Origin: CAZIXN01 sp039180415
GTDB lineage: Bacteria; Planctomycetota; Phycisphaerae; Phycisphaerales; Phycisphaeraceae
Assembly: GCA_039180415.1 (NCBI GenBank)
Contig: JBCDDH010000004.1
Location: forward strand, 1-64,000
DNA length: 64,000 nucleotides
Direction of reading: 5' to 3'
Every line of letters begins with the position of its first letter. The first letter of the stretch is position 1. Shown in pieces: positions 18,285 through 26,559 of the stretch. A model generated the notes under the pieces. That model saw only the letters and a program-made list of their open reading frames with translations, searched no databases and was not told the origin of the DNA. The position numbers were made by a program, and so were the translations under genes.

Positions 18285-19174
18285 GCCCAGTCCCCGCGCG
18301 CCCGCCGCTTCATCTCTCGCACCTTCAACCCGATCATGTACTCAAAAATCCCCATCAGCACCGAGCAGTGGAACCCCGCCCGGCCATCCAAAAAGCCGAG
18401 CTTGAACACATAGAGCTGGGCGAACTTGAGCATCGGGCGAAACGGCAGCGCGAAGCTCAGCCGCTTGAGCCCTTGCGAGCGCGTGTGCCGGTCGGTCGAA
18501 AACACCGACGCCCACGACACCTTCGTCTTGCGTTCCGCCTCGATCCATTCCTCCGCCTCCCAGGTCGCGTAGCGGTTGTGCTTCTCGAACCACTGCGTAA
18601 AGCCGCGGCTGAAATGGTAGTGGATGAACCGGTTCTCGAGGTACCCGGCCGTGCCGTCGAGCACCACCGGCTGCGGGTTGACCAGCCGTTCGAACCGCAC
18701 GGCGTCGGGCTGGAAGAAGCGCATGACGTAGCCGTCCTTCATCGCGTGCTTCAGGCAGCGGCCGAAGAGAAAGTTGTCCCGCGCCACGAAGTACGCCCGG
18801 TGCGGCGGATCGTCCAGCGCCGCGATGGCCGCGATCTCGTCGCGCACGGCCGGCGTCATCCGCTCGTCCGCGTCGAGGTAGAACACCCACGGGTGCTTGA
18901 AGTCGATGTGCTCCATCGCCCAGTTCTGGTGGCTGGCCCAGTTGTCGAACCCGCGTTGCACGACGCGGCAGCCGCGATCCTCGGCGATCTTCACCGTGTC
19001 GTCGGTGCTCATCGAATCGAACAGCACGATCTCGTCGAAGCCCGCGAGCGTGTCGAGCAGCTCGGGCAGGTGTTCCTGCTCGTCCTTGGTCAAGATCAGG
19101 ATCGAGATCGCCGGCATGCTTGTCGTATCGGTCGAAACGCTTGCGGAAGTTGGGGGAGCCGGCACGTCGGACAT
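18281..19174 (-). CDS. Family 2 glycosyltransferase (WaaE/KdtX-like)
   Basis: A GT-A fold inverting sugar transferase of 297 residues. The fold starts with ISILILTKDEQEHLPELLDT (23-42), then the acceptor-side motif FDSMSTDDT (52-60) and the metal-binding DADER (101-105) after WVFYL. The Q-N-W-A segment before it is typical of the LPS core beta-1,4-glucosyltransferase WaaE group. The start is the ATG at 19174; a longer frame to 19246 would run across the promoter of the divergent gene. It overlaps murJ downstream by 4 bp. It is clearly related to the divergent gene at 19228, which begins 53 bp away. Confidence 0.88.
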   Translation of the reverse strand: MSDVPAPPTSASVSTDTTSMPAISILILTKDEQEHLPELLDTLAGFDEIVLFDSMSTDDTVKIAEDRGCRVVQRGFDNWASHQNWAMEHIDFKHPWVFYLDADERMTPAVRDEIAAIAALDDPPHRAYFVARDNFLFGRCLKHAMKDGYVMRFFQPDAVRFERLVNPQPVVLDGTAGYLENRFIHYHFSRGFTQWFEKHNRYATWEAEEWIEAERKTKVSWASVFSTDRHTRSQGLKRLSFALPFRPMLKFAQLYVFKLGFLDGRAGFHCSVLMGIFEYMIGLKVREMKRRARGDWA

Positions 19175-19227
19175 GGCGGCGATTATGCCCGGCCCGGCCG
19201 CACGCCGCGCGGTAAGGTTCCGGGCTT

Positions 19228-20316
19228 GTGAACGAAACGGCCCCACCCACCCCGCCCGCCGCCCAGTCGCCGGCCCGGCCGCTGCCTCGGCTGGACGAAA
19301 GCACGCTCGAGCCGATCCGCCGGCGGGTGGACGCCGGCGCGCCCGCGCCGGGGTCCTGGCCGACGGACGGCTCGGTGCCGGTCTCGGTGCTGATCCCGGT
19401 GAAAAACGAGTCGGCGAACATCGTCGAATGCATCCGCCGGGTGCGCTGGGCGACCCAGATCGCGGTGATCGATTCGGGCAGCGACGACGACACGGTCGCG
19501 CTGTCCCAGGCGATGGGGGCCGAGGTATACCGCTTCGACTACGCCCGCCACAGCCCCGGCGGCTGGCCGAAGAAAAAGAACTGGGCGCTGGAACACGTGC
19601 CGTGGGCGAACGAGTGGGTGCTCATCTTCGACGCCGACGAACACGCCACGCCCGAACTGACCCGCGAGATCGCCGGCGTGGTGAACGGCACGCACACGCC
19701 GCCCCGCAACGGCTGCGGCGACGGGTACTGGATCAACCGCAAGCTGATCTTCCTGGGCCGGTGGATCAAGGGCTGCGGGTACTACCCGTCCTGGAACGTC
19801 CGCCTGTTCAAACACGCCGTCGGCCGGTACGAGCGGATGGCCAGCTCCGGTGACACCGGCACGGGCGACAACGAGGTCCACGAGCACGTGGTGCTCTCGA
19901 CCGGGGAGGCCGGTTGGCTCGAGCAGGACTTCCTGCATTACGCGTACGCCGACATCGCCCAGTGGGTCGAGAAGCACAACCGCTACTCGACGTGGGAGGC
20001 GAAGGTGCAGCGGCTCGGCGAGCTCGGCCGGGACGGCGACGCGGGCCACTCGGGCCACAGCTCGGCCGCGAACATCGAGCCCCGGCTGCTGGGCAACCGA
20101 ACCCAGCGACGCCGCTGGATCAAGAAGGCCTCGCTGCGGATGCCTTTCCGCCCGACGCTGCGCTTCCTCTATCACTACGTCGTGGCCCGCGGCTTCCGCG
20201 ACGGGTACCCGGGGTACGTGCTCTGCCGGCTGATGGCGGTGTACGAGTTCCTGTCCGTCGCCAAGCACTACGAGCTCAAGCAGGCCGAACGCCCCGAACC
20301 CGTCGAACCACGATGA
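19228..20316 (+). CDS. Family 2 glycosyltransferase, first gene of the polysaccharide run
   Basis: A 362-residue GT2 enzyme starting at GTG 19228. After a proline-rich N-terminal tail (1-48) the GT-A core begins: VSVLIPVKNESANIVECI (52-69), AVIDSGSDDDTV (79-90), KKKNWALEHV, and the metal site FDADE at 134-138. The C-terminus has a long basic amphipathic region (RWIKKASLRMPFRPTLRFLY), probably for membrane contact. The same core blocks occur in the divergent neighbour at 18281-19174, so the two arose from one ancestor. Its last codon overlaps the next start (ATGA, 20313-20316). The sugar and acceptor are unknown. Confidence 0.88.
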   Translation: MNETAPPTPPAAQSPARPLPRLDESTLEPIRRRVDAGAPAPGSWPTDGSVPVSVLIPVKNESANIVECIRRVRWATQIAVIDSGSDDDTVALSQAMGAEVYRFDYARHSPGGWPKKKNWALEHVPWANEWVLIFDADEHATPELTREIAGVVNGTHTPPRNGCGDGYWINRKLIFLGRWIKGCGYYPSWNVRLFKHAVGRYERMASSGDTGTGDNEVHEHVVLSTGEAGWLEQDFLHYAYADIAQWVEKHNRYSTWEAKVQRLGELGRDGDAGHSGHSSAANIEPRLLGNRTQRRRWIKKASLRMPFRPTLRFLYHYVVARGFRDGYPGYVLCRLMAVYEFLSVAKHYELKQAERPEPVEPR

Positions 20317-21302
20317 GTCCTCCCCCGCCGCCGATCGACCTGCGCCTGAAACCCGACGAGTTGGCCGTCGTCACGCTCTGCGGTTTGCGTGAGTACGACA
20401 AGGGCTACGCCAACACGTGCCTGGCCACGTGGGACCGGCTCAAGACGCCCCACCGCCGGTACTGCGTGAACGACGGCACGCTGGGCGACGAACACCGCGG
20501 CTGGTTCGAGAAGTACGGCATCGAGCTGATCGACCACGCCACGCTCGAGCCGTGGGTCCTCGAGCAGCTCCGCGACTACCCGACGCTCGTGGAGATGCGC
20601 AAGCGTGTGCCCATGTACCGCAAGCTGGTGGACGTGCCTCGGCTCTTCGCCAACCACGACCGCGTGCTCTTCGTCGATACCGACATCCTTTACACCGGGC
20701 CGCTGCGCGTGCCCGAGCCCACGCCCGACGTCGCCTACGGCATGGACGACTCGATCGGCTACTCCGGCTCGTGGCGGCTGGCCTACCGCGACCCGATGAT
20801 CGTCGGACTCAACTCCGGGTTCATGCTCTACCCGCCGCGCGTCGTCGACCTGGACATGCTCGAGCGTTATGCCAGGAAGTACGTCTTCCGCGCCGCCACG
20901 CCCTGGCTCACCGAGCAGACGACCTGGGGCGCCGTCGCCGCCGACCAACCGAAACCCCGGCGATTCACGGGCGAGCAGTACCGCGTGCTCGGCGGCTTCC
21001 GCAAACGCAAACGCGACGACATCCTGAACAACCGCTTCGTGTGGGTCGGCGACAAGTCGCAGATCGACAACGAGCAGGAGATGCTCGATCTGGCTCGCGG
21101 CGGACGCGTGCTGCACATCGCCGGCATGGGGAAGCGCTGGTACGAGGCGATCGCCACGCTCTGCGACGACGCGCTGCCCGAAGTGACGCTGGACCTGATC
21201 GATGCGCCGCTCATGACCGCCGGCGACCGGGCCAAGCTCGCGTCGCGCCTGTTCACCGGCGGCGTGGTGCAGAAGGCCCGCGCGGCGATCAAGGGCCGAT
21301 GA
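20313..21302 (+). CDS. GT-A fold glycosyltransferase, GT8-like
   Basis: A 329-residue protein starting at the ATG overlapping the previous stop by 4 bp. AVVTLCGLREYDKGYANTCL opens a Rossmann-like fold, RVPMYRKLVDVPRLF follows, and HDRVLFVDTDILYTGPL contains the D-x-D metal site typical of GT8 and related donor-sugar transferases; GLNSGFMLYPPR is the matching later block. The second half lacks clear family motifs. The long open frame upstream of this start is a shadow of the preceding gene. A role in adding a sugar to the surface polymer is inferred from context. Confidence 0.78.
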   Translation: MSPPPPPIDLRLKPDELAVVTLCGLREYDKGYANTCLATWDRLKTPHRRYCVNDGTLGDEHRGWFEKYGIELIDHATLEPWVLEQLRDYPTLVEMRKRVPMYRKLVDVPRLFANHDRVLFVDTDILYTGPLRVPEPTPDVAYGMDDSIGYSGSWRLAYRDPMIVGLNSGFMLYPPRVVDLDMLERYARKYVFRAATPWLTEQTTWGAVAADQPKPRRFTGEQYRVLGGFRKRKRDDILNNRFVWVGDKSQIDNEQEMLDLARGGRVLHIAGMGKRWYEAIATLCDDALPEVTLDLIDAPLMTAGDRAKLASRLFTGGVVQKARAAIKGR

Positions 21303-21358
21303 ATCCGGGCCGATGAATCTCCACCCGTGAATCCGCGCCGCCAAACGAAGACGCCACG

Positions 21359-21961
21359 ATGACCGACCTCCGCCACGTCAGCCCGTACAGCTTCCGGCAG
21401 AAGGTCGGCCGGGTGCTTTGGGGCGCGACGCAGGGCACGTTGTTCCGGTGGTCCTGGCCGACGTGGTTCGGCTACCGCAACGCGCTGCTGCGGTGTTTCG
21501 GTGCGACGGTGGACCCCACCGCCCGGCCCCGCCGGCTCGCGCGGGTGACCTGCCCTTGGAACCTGACGATCGGCCCCAACACCGCGCTGGGCGACGACTG
21601 CCACCTGTACTGCCTGGGCCCGGTCGTGTTGGGCGCCCGCGTGACCATCAGCCAGAACGCGCACCTGTGCGCGGGCAGCCACGACTACGGCGACCCGGCG
21701 CTGATGCCGCTGCTGCGCGAGCCGATCACGGTGCACGACGACGCGTGGGTCGCGGCCGACGCGTTCGTCGGGCCGGGCGTGACGGTCGGGCAGGGCGCGT
21801 TGCTGGGCGCGCGCGGCTGCGCGTTCCGCGACCTGGAGCCGTGGACGATCTACGGCGGCAACCCGGCCAAGGCGATCAAGCCGCGCGAGGTGCAAGCCAC
21901 CGACGACGCGAACGCCGCGCCGACGGCCGCTCCCGAGACCGAGGGCGGAGGCGGCGGATGA
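21359..21961 (+). CDS. Hexapeptide-repeat O-acetyltransferase, WcaF-like
   Basis: A 200-residue left-handed beta-helix acetyltransferase of the colanic-acid WcaF group. The N-terminal segment SPYSFRQKVGRVLWG is followed by the FRWSWPTWFGYRNALLRCFGA helix pair, then hexapeptide turns from about residue 50: LTIGPNTALGDDCHLYCLGP, VTISQNAHLCAGSHDY, and VAADAFVGPGVTVGQGALLG. GGNPAKAIK closes the helix. It probably O-acetylates a sugar in the polymer made by this locus. A Gly/Ala-rich tail follows. The stop overlaps the start of the next gene by 4 bp. Confidence 0.88.
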   Translation: MTDLRHVSPYSFRQKVGRVLWGATQGTLFRWSWPTWFGYRNALLRCFGATVDPTARPRRLARVTCPWNLTIGPNTALGDDCHLYCLGPVVLGARVTISQNAHLCAGSHDYGDPALMPLLREPITVHDDAWVAADAFVGPGVTVGQGALLGARGCAFRDLEPWTIYGGNPAKAIKPREVQATDDANAAPTAAPETEGGGGG

Positions 21962-23154
21962 TCGTCGCGCACATCATCCCGGGCTTGGACCCCAAGGACG
22001 GCGGCCCGCCGGTCGCGCTCGAAGGCCTGTCGATCGCGCAGGTCGCGTGCGGCGCGGAGGTCCGCGTGGTCTCCACGTTCCGGGAGGGCGACGACGACGC
22101 GCGGGTGCGACGCATGCGGGAACAGGGCGTGGCGACCGAATGGGTCGGCCCGGTGAAGACGCGGTTCCAATTCGCGCCGGGGATGAACGAGGCGGTGGAC
22201 CGCGCGGTCGCCGGGGCGGACGTGGTGCACATCCACAGCCTGTGGGAGCAGGTCCAGCACGTGGCGGCCAAGGCGGCGCGGCGGCATCGTGTGCCGTACG
22301 TGTTCCGGCCGTGCGGGATGCTGGACCCGTGGTCGCTGAGTCAGAGCCGGCTGAAGAAGCGGGTGGTGCTCGGGCTGCGGCTGCGGCGCGACCTCAACGG
22401 CGCCGCGGCGCTGCATTACACCGCCGACGCCGAGGCGGCGGGTGCCGAGCCTTTGGGCTTGAAGCCGCCGGCGGTGGTCGTGTCCAACGGCGTGCAGACC
22501 GCGCCGTTCCGCGACGCGCCCGACGACCCGGGCTTCCTGGACCGCCGGTGCCCGCGCTTCGCCGGCCGGCCGATCGTGATCTTCCTCAGCCGGCTGCACC
22601 CCAAGAAAGGCGGCGACCTGCTGATCCGCGCCTTCGCGGCGTGCCTCGAACGGGCCGCGCCCGACCGTCGGCCGGCGTTGGTCTTCGTTGGCCCCGACGA
22701 TGGCAAAACCCAGGCCGAGTGGCAGGCGTTGGCCGAAGCATTGAAAGTCGCCGACGACTTGGCGTTCCTCGGCCTGCTCAACGGGGACGACAAGGTCCAC
22801 GCCCTACGCGCCGCGGACGTGTTTTGCCTGCCCAGCCACCAGGAGAACTTCGGCATCGCGGTGGTCGAGGCGCTCGCGGCGGGGACGCCGGCGGTGGTTT
22901 CGGACCAGGTCAACATCCACGACGCGATCGCGGGCAGCGGCTTCGGCGCGTCGGTGCCCATGGACGTGCCCGCGATCGCCGACGCCCTGCACGCCTGGCT
23001 GAACGACGCCGACCGTCGCGCCGCGACGCGCCGCGACGCGCTGGGGTGGGTCGAGGCGACCTACGGCTGGCCGGCGATCGCGAAACGCTGGGTGGACGTG
23101 GAGTACCCCCGGCTGATCGGTCGACCTTCCGGGGCTGTTCCGCGCTCCCGTTGA
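21958..23154 (+). CDS. Family 4 glycosyltransferase
   Basis: A GT-B fold retaining glycosyltransferase of 398 residues. The N-terminal domain starts MIVAHIIPGLDPKDGGPPVA, contains DVVHIHSLWEQ and FRPCGMLDPWSL, and the C-terminal domain has FLSRLHPKKGGDLLIRAF and the donor-binding E-x7-E block SHQENFGIAVVEALAAGTPA. The ATG at 21958 overlaps the acetyltransferase stop. The PCGMLDPW segment is common in GT4 enzymes acting early in exopolysaccharide assembly. Donor sugar unknown. Confidence 0.9.
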   Translation: MIVAHIIPGLDPKDGGPPVALEGLSIAQVACGAEVRVVSTFREGDDDARVRRMREQGVATEWVGPVKTRFQFAPGMNEAVDRAVAGADVVHIHSLWEQVQHVAAKAARRHRVPYVFRPCGMLDPWSLSQSRLKKRVVLGLRLRRDLNGAAALHYTADAEAAGAEPLGLKPPAVVVSNGVQTAPFRDAPDDPGFLDRRCPRFAGRPIVIFLSRLHPKKGGDLLIRAFAACLERAAPDRRPALVFVGPDDGKTQAEWQALAEALKVADDLAFLGLLNGDDKVHALRAADVFCLPSHQENFGIAVVEALAAGTPAVVSDQVNIHDAIAGSGFGASVPMDVPAIADALHAWLNDADRRAATRRDALGWVEATYGWPAIAKRWVDVEYPRLIGRPSGAVPRSR

Positions 23155-23164
23155 CGCCACGGTT

Positions 23165-24013
23165 ATGCTCACGCCCATGTCTAGTTCCCCGTCCACTTCT
23201 CCGCCCACGACGACGCCTCCGCCCGCCGCCCCGCCCGCGCAGGACCCGGCGGCCTTCGACGACGCGCCGTGGCGGCGGACCGCGGTGTCGGTGATCCGCG
23301 CGTTGCCGGAGTTTCCCGGCGTGGACGTGCTCGAGCTGGGCTGCGGCGACGGGCTGGTCCTCGAAGCGCTGCGGCACTCCGGGGCCAACGCCCGGGGCAC
23401 GACCTTCCGCAGCCGCGACGACGATTACATCCGCAAGCGGGACCACCCCGAAGACTTGCCCATCGACCACGGCGTGGACCTCAACGTGCCCATCCCCTAC
23501 GACGACGCGTCGTTCGACGTCGTGGTCTCGACCGAAGTGATCGAGCACCTCGACAACCACCGCAACTTCGTCACCGAGGCGCTGCGCGTGCTCCGGCCCG
23601 GCGGGGTGTTCGTGCTCACGTCGGTCAACCTGCACCGCCTGCCCTCGCGGTTGGCGTTCTTTTTAACCGGCACGCACCTGATGAAGCACCGGCTGATCAC
23701 CGAGTCGGTCGCGTTGTCACGGATGGAAGAGTTCCACCACCGCTGCGTCGACTTCCCGCTGCTGCACTGGCTGATCTGGCAGAACGGCGGGCGCATCGAG
23801 GCGATGACCGAGACGCACGTGCAGACCGCCAGCAAGGTGCTGGGCGTGTTCGCGCCGCTGCTGGGCCCGCTGGTCCGCAAATCGGTCTGGCGGCACCGCC
23901 GCGACGCGCCCGACGACGAGGCGTACCGCCGCGACCTGTACCGCTGTCTCACCGATCGCTCGCTGGCCCGCAGCGAGCAGTTCTGCCTCACCATCCGCAA
24001 GGCCCGGGCCTGA
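23165..24013 (+). CDS. SAM-dependent methyltransferase (class I)
   Basis: A Rossmann-fold methyltransferase of 282 residues. Motif I is DVLELGCGDGLVLEAL (about residues 54-69), the post-I region ends in NVPIPYDDASFDVVVSTEVIEHLD, and motif III-like LRPGGVFVLTSVNLHRLPSR follows. This combination is the Methyltransf_11/23 type common in polysaccharide loci. The first 30 residues are a low-complexity Pro/Thr/Ser tail, so a start at 23177 is also possible. It lies 10 bp after the GT4 gene and ends 1 bp before the next start. A glycan or glycolipid methylation role is inferred from context. Confidence 0.85.
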   Translation: MLTPMSSSPSTSPPTTTPPPAAPPAQDPAAFDDAPWRRTAVSVIRALPEFPGVDVLELGCGDGLVLEALRHSGANARGTTFRSRDDDYIRKRDHPEDLPIDHGVDLNVPIPYDDASFDVVVSTEVIEHLDNHRNFVTEALRVLRPGGVFVLTSVNLHRLPSRLAFFLTGTHLMKHRLITESVALSRMEEFHHRCVDFPLLHWLIWQNGGRIEAMTETHVQTASKVLGVFAPLLGPLVRKSVWRHRRDAPDDEAYRRDLYRCLTDRSLARSEQFCLTIRKARA

Positions 24014-24014
24014 G

Positions 24015-25091
24015 ATGCGCATCGCCGTTTGCTGGTCCAACATCTCCGGGTACATGGCCGCGTGCTGGCGGGAGCTGGCGGCCCGCCCCGGCGTCGATCT
24101 GCACGTGATCGCGTACCGCCCCTCGGCGTCGCTGCCCACGGCGTTCGGCGAGCAGACCATGGCGGGCGTCCCCCACGACCTGATCGATCCCGAGAACCAA
24201 CTCACCGCCGACTGGCTCACGGGCCGCGTCGCGGAGCTCGAACCTGACGCCGTGGTCGTCGCGGGCTGGCTGCACCCGGCCTACCGCGCCGCGATCACGC
24301 AACGTCGGCTGCCCGGCGCGTACCTCATGGGCCTGGACCTGCCGTGGATGGGCACGCTGCGCCAGCGGGCCGCGCCGCTAGCGCTGCGGGCGTATTTCCG
24401 TCAGATCGACCGCGTGCTGGTCTGCGGCGAGCGGGCCTGGCAGTACGCCCGGCGGCTGGGCTTCGCCGAAGCGGCGATCACACGCGGCGTGTACGGCATC
24501 GACTACGACGGCCTCGCCGGCGCGTTGGACGCCCGGACGCAACACCCCGACGGCTGGCCCAAGCGGTTCCTGTTCGTCGGGCGGTACGCGGAAGTCAAAG
24601 GCGTGGACCTGCTGACGGAGGGCTACCGTCGGTACCGCGCGGCGCACGACGACCCGTGGGAGTTGGTCTGCTGCGGGCGGGGGCCGATGGGCAACACGCT
24701 GACCGCGGAGACCGGCGTGACCGACGCGGGCTTCGTACAGCCGGCCGACCTGCCCGGGCACATGGGCGGGGCCGGGGCGTTCGTGCTGCCGGCGCGGTAC
24801 GACCCGTGGCCGTTGGTGGTGGTCGAGTCGTGCGCGGCGGGGCTGCCGGTCTTGTGCAGCGAGGCGTGTGGCTCGGCGGTGGAGAACGTCCGGCATCTGC
24901 ACAGCGGGTACGTGTTCCCCACCGGCTCGGCCGAAGCGGTGGCCGACGCGCTTTCGTGGGCGCACGCGTCGCGGGAGCGGCTGCCGGAGTTCGGGCGTCG
25001 CGCGCGGGGGTTCGCCGCGGCTTACCGGACCCAGGCCTGGGCCGACCGCTGGGAACACGCCGTGAACTTGGCGATCGCTGCGCGGGCCTGA
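24015..25091 (+). CDS. Family 4 glycosyltransferase
   Basis: A second GT-B glycosyltransferase, 358 residues, starting 1 bp after the methyltransferase stop. The N-terminal domain (MRIAVCWSNISGYMAACWRE) lacks the GGPP loop of its neighbour. The C-terminal domain has FLFVGRYAEVKGVDLLTEGY, a short VCCGRGPMG strand, and the donor-site block ARYDPWPLVVVESCAAGLPV with the two acidic positions changed to D and E. VCGERAWQYARRLGF in the middle suggests a sugar-transfer enzyme that acts on a lipid-linked acceptor. It is probably the last glycosyltransferase before a 184-bp gap and the polymerase. Confidence 0.87.
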   Translation: MRIAVCWSNISGYMAACWRELAARPGVDLHVIAYRPSASLPTAFGEQTMAGVPHDLIDPENQLTADWLTGRVAELEPDAVVVAGWLHPAYRAAITQRRLPGAYLMGLDLPWMGTLRQRAAPLALRAYFRQIDRVLVCGERAWQYARRLGFAEAAITRGVYGIDYDGLAGALDARTQHPDGWPKRFLFVGRYAEVKGVDLLTEGYRRYRAAHDDPWELVCCGRGPMGNTLTAETGVTDAGFVQPADLPGHMGGAGAFVLPARYDPWPLVVVESCAAGLPVLCSEACGSAVENVRHLHSGYVFPTGSAEAVADALSWAHASRERLPEFGRRARGFAAAYRTQAWADRWEHAVNLAIAARA

Positions 25092-25275
25092 CGCGGGGTT
25101 CGGGAACCATGGGGCCCGCGGCGAACGGATCGCGTATGGTTCCCGGTTTTCCGATCCGGACTGTGGGCCAAAGCGTACGGGAGTAAACGCCGATTCTGCT
25201 TCTACCGTGTCCGCGGGCGGGGCTTGCCCGTTGCCCGCCGCGCCGCCGCCCGCCCGCCGCCGATTTGCCTGACCG

Positions 25276-26559
25276 ATGCAGCCGCAAACGATCCTTCTGC
25301 TCATCGCCGCCGCCGGGTTGTTCTCGGTCTGTCTGGTGTACCGACAGGTGATCAACCTGCCGTCGCTGTTGCTGGTGGGGTTTTTCTTCGCGTCGCCGTG
25401 GTCGGCGGCGTACCTGCTGGGCGGGGACATCCAGGCCAAGTGGGGCCGAGCGGGCTTCGCGTTACTAGGCATCGTGGTGCTGCTGGTCGAGATCCAGCGG
25501 TTCCGGATGAACGCGACGACGCTGAGCGTGGTCGTGGCGTCGTTTTTTTACGCGCTGTCGGCGCTGTGGTCGGAACAGCCCCTCGAAGGGTTCATCTACA
25601 AGCTGCAGTTCGTCGGCTGTCTGTGCCTGGGCCTGCTCGTGCCACTGCTGGCCGCAGACGACGGCAAGCGTTTCAAGCGGGCCCTGATCATCTTGTGTGT
25701 GGGCGGCGCGGCGTCGACGATGCTGGTGTATTCCGACATCCTGCTGAGCTTCGGCTCGGCTTTTTCGCATCACGGCCGGCTCTCGGCGTGGGGGATGAAC
25801 CCCAACCGGATCGGGCAGACCTGGGCGGCGACCGCGCTGATCGGGCTGGCGGCGATCCTGTTGATGAAAGATAAAACCGTGCGGCTGGCGGGGCTCGTCT
25901 GCATCGCGGCCTCGCTACCGGTGGTGCTGGGCACGCTCAGCCGGGCGTCGCTGATGATGATGATCATCGCCGCGGCGGTAATGATCGTTCCGCAGCTGGC
26001 CAGCCCGCGCCAGGCGATCTCCCTGCTGTTCGTGGCGGCGGTGATCTCCCTCCCGCTGGCCTACTCGGGCGACACGCTGGTGCGCGGCGATACGGAACGG
26101 CTCATCGGCGCCGAGGCCAGCCGCGAGCACATCTGGCGGGACGGCATCGCGATCTTCTCCGAACGACCGATCCTGGGACAGGGTTGGGCGTCGGGCAGCG
26201 TGTACGGCGGGGCGATCGAATCGTCGGCGCAGTTCCATAACGCCGGCATCTCGGTGATGGTGGACGCCGGTGCGATCGGGTTGAGCCTGTTCCTGCTGGC
26301 CGCGGCCATCACCTGGTTCCAGATCGCGCAGACCCGAGCGACCGCCGGCGGGGTCGCGAACCACCAGACGCTGTACGTCGGCCTGGGCCTGACGCTGGGC
26401 ACGTTCGCCCACGGTATGGTCGAGTCGGCGATCATGTTCGGGGTCACCCCCGTGACCGTCGTGTTCGGGCTGGGCCTGGGCTTCTTGGCGGTGTACGTCA
26501 ACCAAGGTCGGGCGGCGTCCGCCTACGCGCCGGTCGGGGTGATGCGGGGCGCGGCGTGA
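25276..26559 (+). CDS. O-antigen polymerase/ligase-like membrane protein (Wzy/WaaL type)
   Basis: A 427-residue protein with about 11-12 hydrophobic segments. Motifs of the Wzy_C/O-antigen ligase family: a large periplasmic loop after LSRASLMMM, with R-E-H-I-W-R-D-G near residue 290 and GQGWASGSV, FHNAGISVMVDAGAIGL behind it, the same order as the catalytic loop of WaaL and Wzy proteins. It would polymerise or transfer lipid-linked repeat units at the periplasmic face. Wzy and WaaL cannot be separated on sequence; the adjacent Wzx-like flippase favours a polymerase. The stop overlaps the flippase start by 4 bp. Confidence 0.84.
   Translation: MQPQTILLLIAAAGLFSVCLVYRQVINLPSLLLVGFFFASPWSAAYLLGGDIQAKWGRAGFALLGIVVLLVEIQRFRMNATTLSVVVASFFYALSALWSEQPLEGFIYKLQFVGCLCLGLLVPLLAADDGKRFKRALIILCVGGAASTMLVYSDILLSFGSAFSHHGRLSAWGMNPNRIGQTWAATALIGLAAILLMKDKTVRLAGLVCIAASLPVVLGTLSRASLMMMIIAAAVMIVPQLASPRQAISLLFVAAVISLPLAYSGDTLVRGDTERLIGAEASREHIWRDGIAIFSERPILGQGWASGSVYGGAIESSAQFHNAGISVMVDAGAIGLSLFLLAAAITWFQIAQTRATAGGVANHQTLYVGLGLTLGTFAHGMVESAIMFGVTPVTVVFGLGLGFLAVYVNQGRAASAYAPVGVMRGAA

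Noticed and set aside
25092..25275. 184-bp gap before the Wzy-like gene checked for a gene or regulatory RNA
   Set aside because: It is GC-rich with no coding frame, no stable terminator and no recognisable operator; probably only a leader or promoter.
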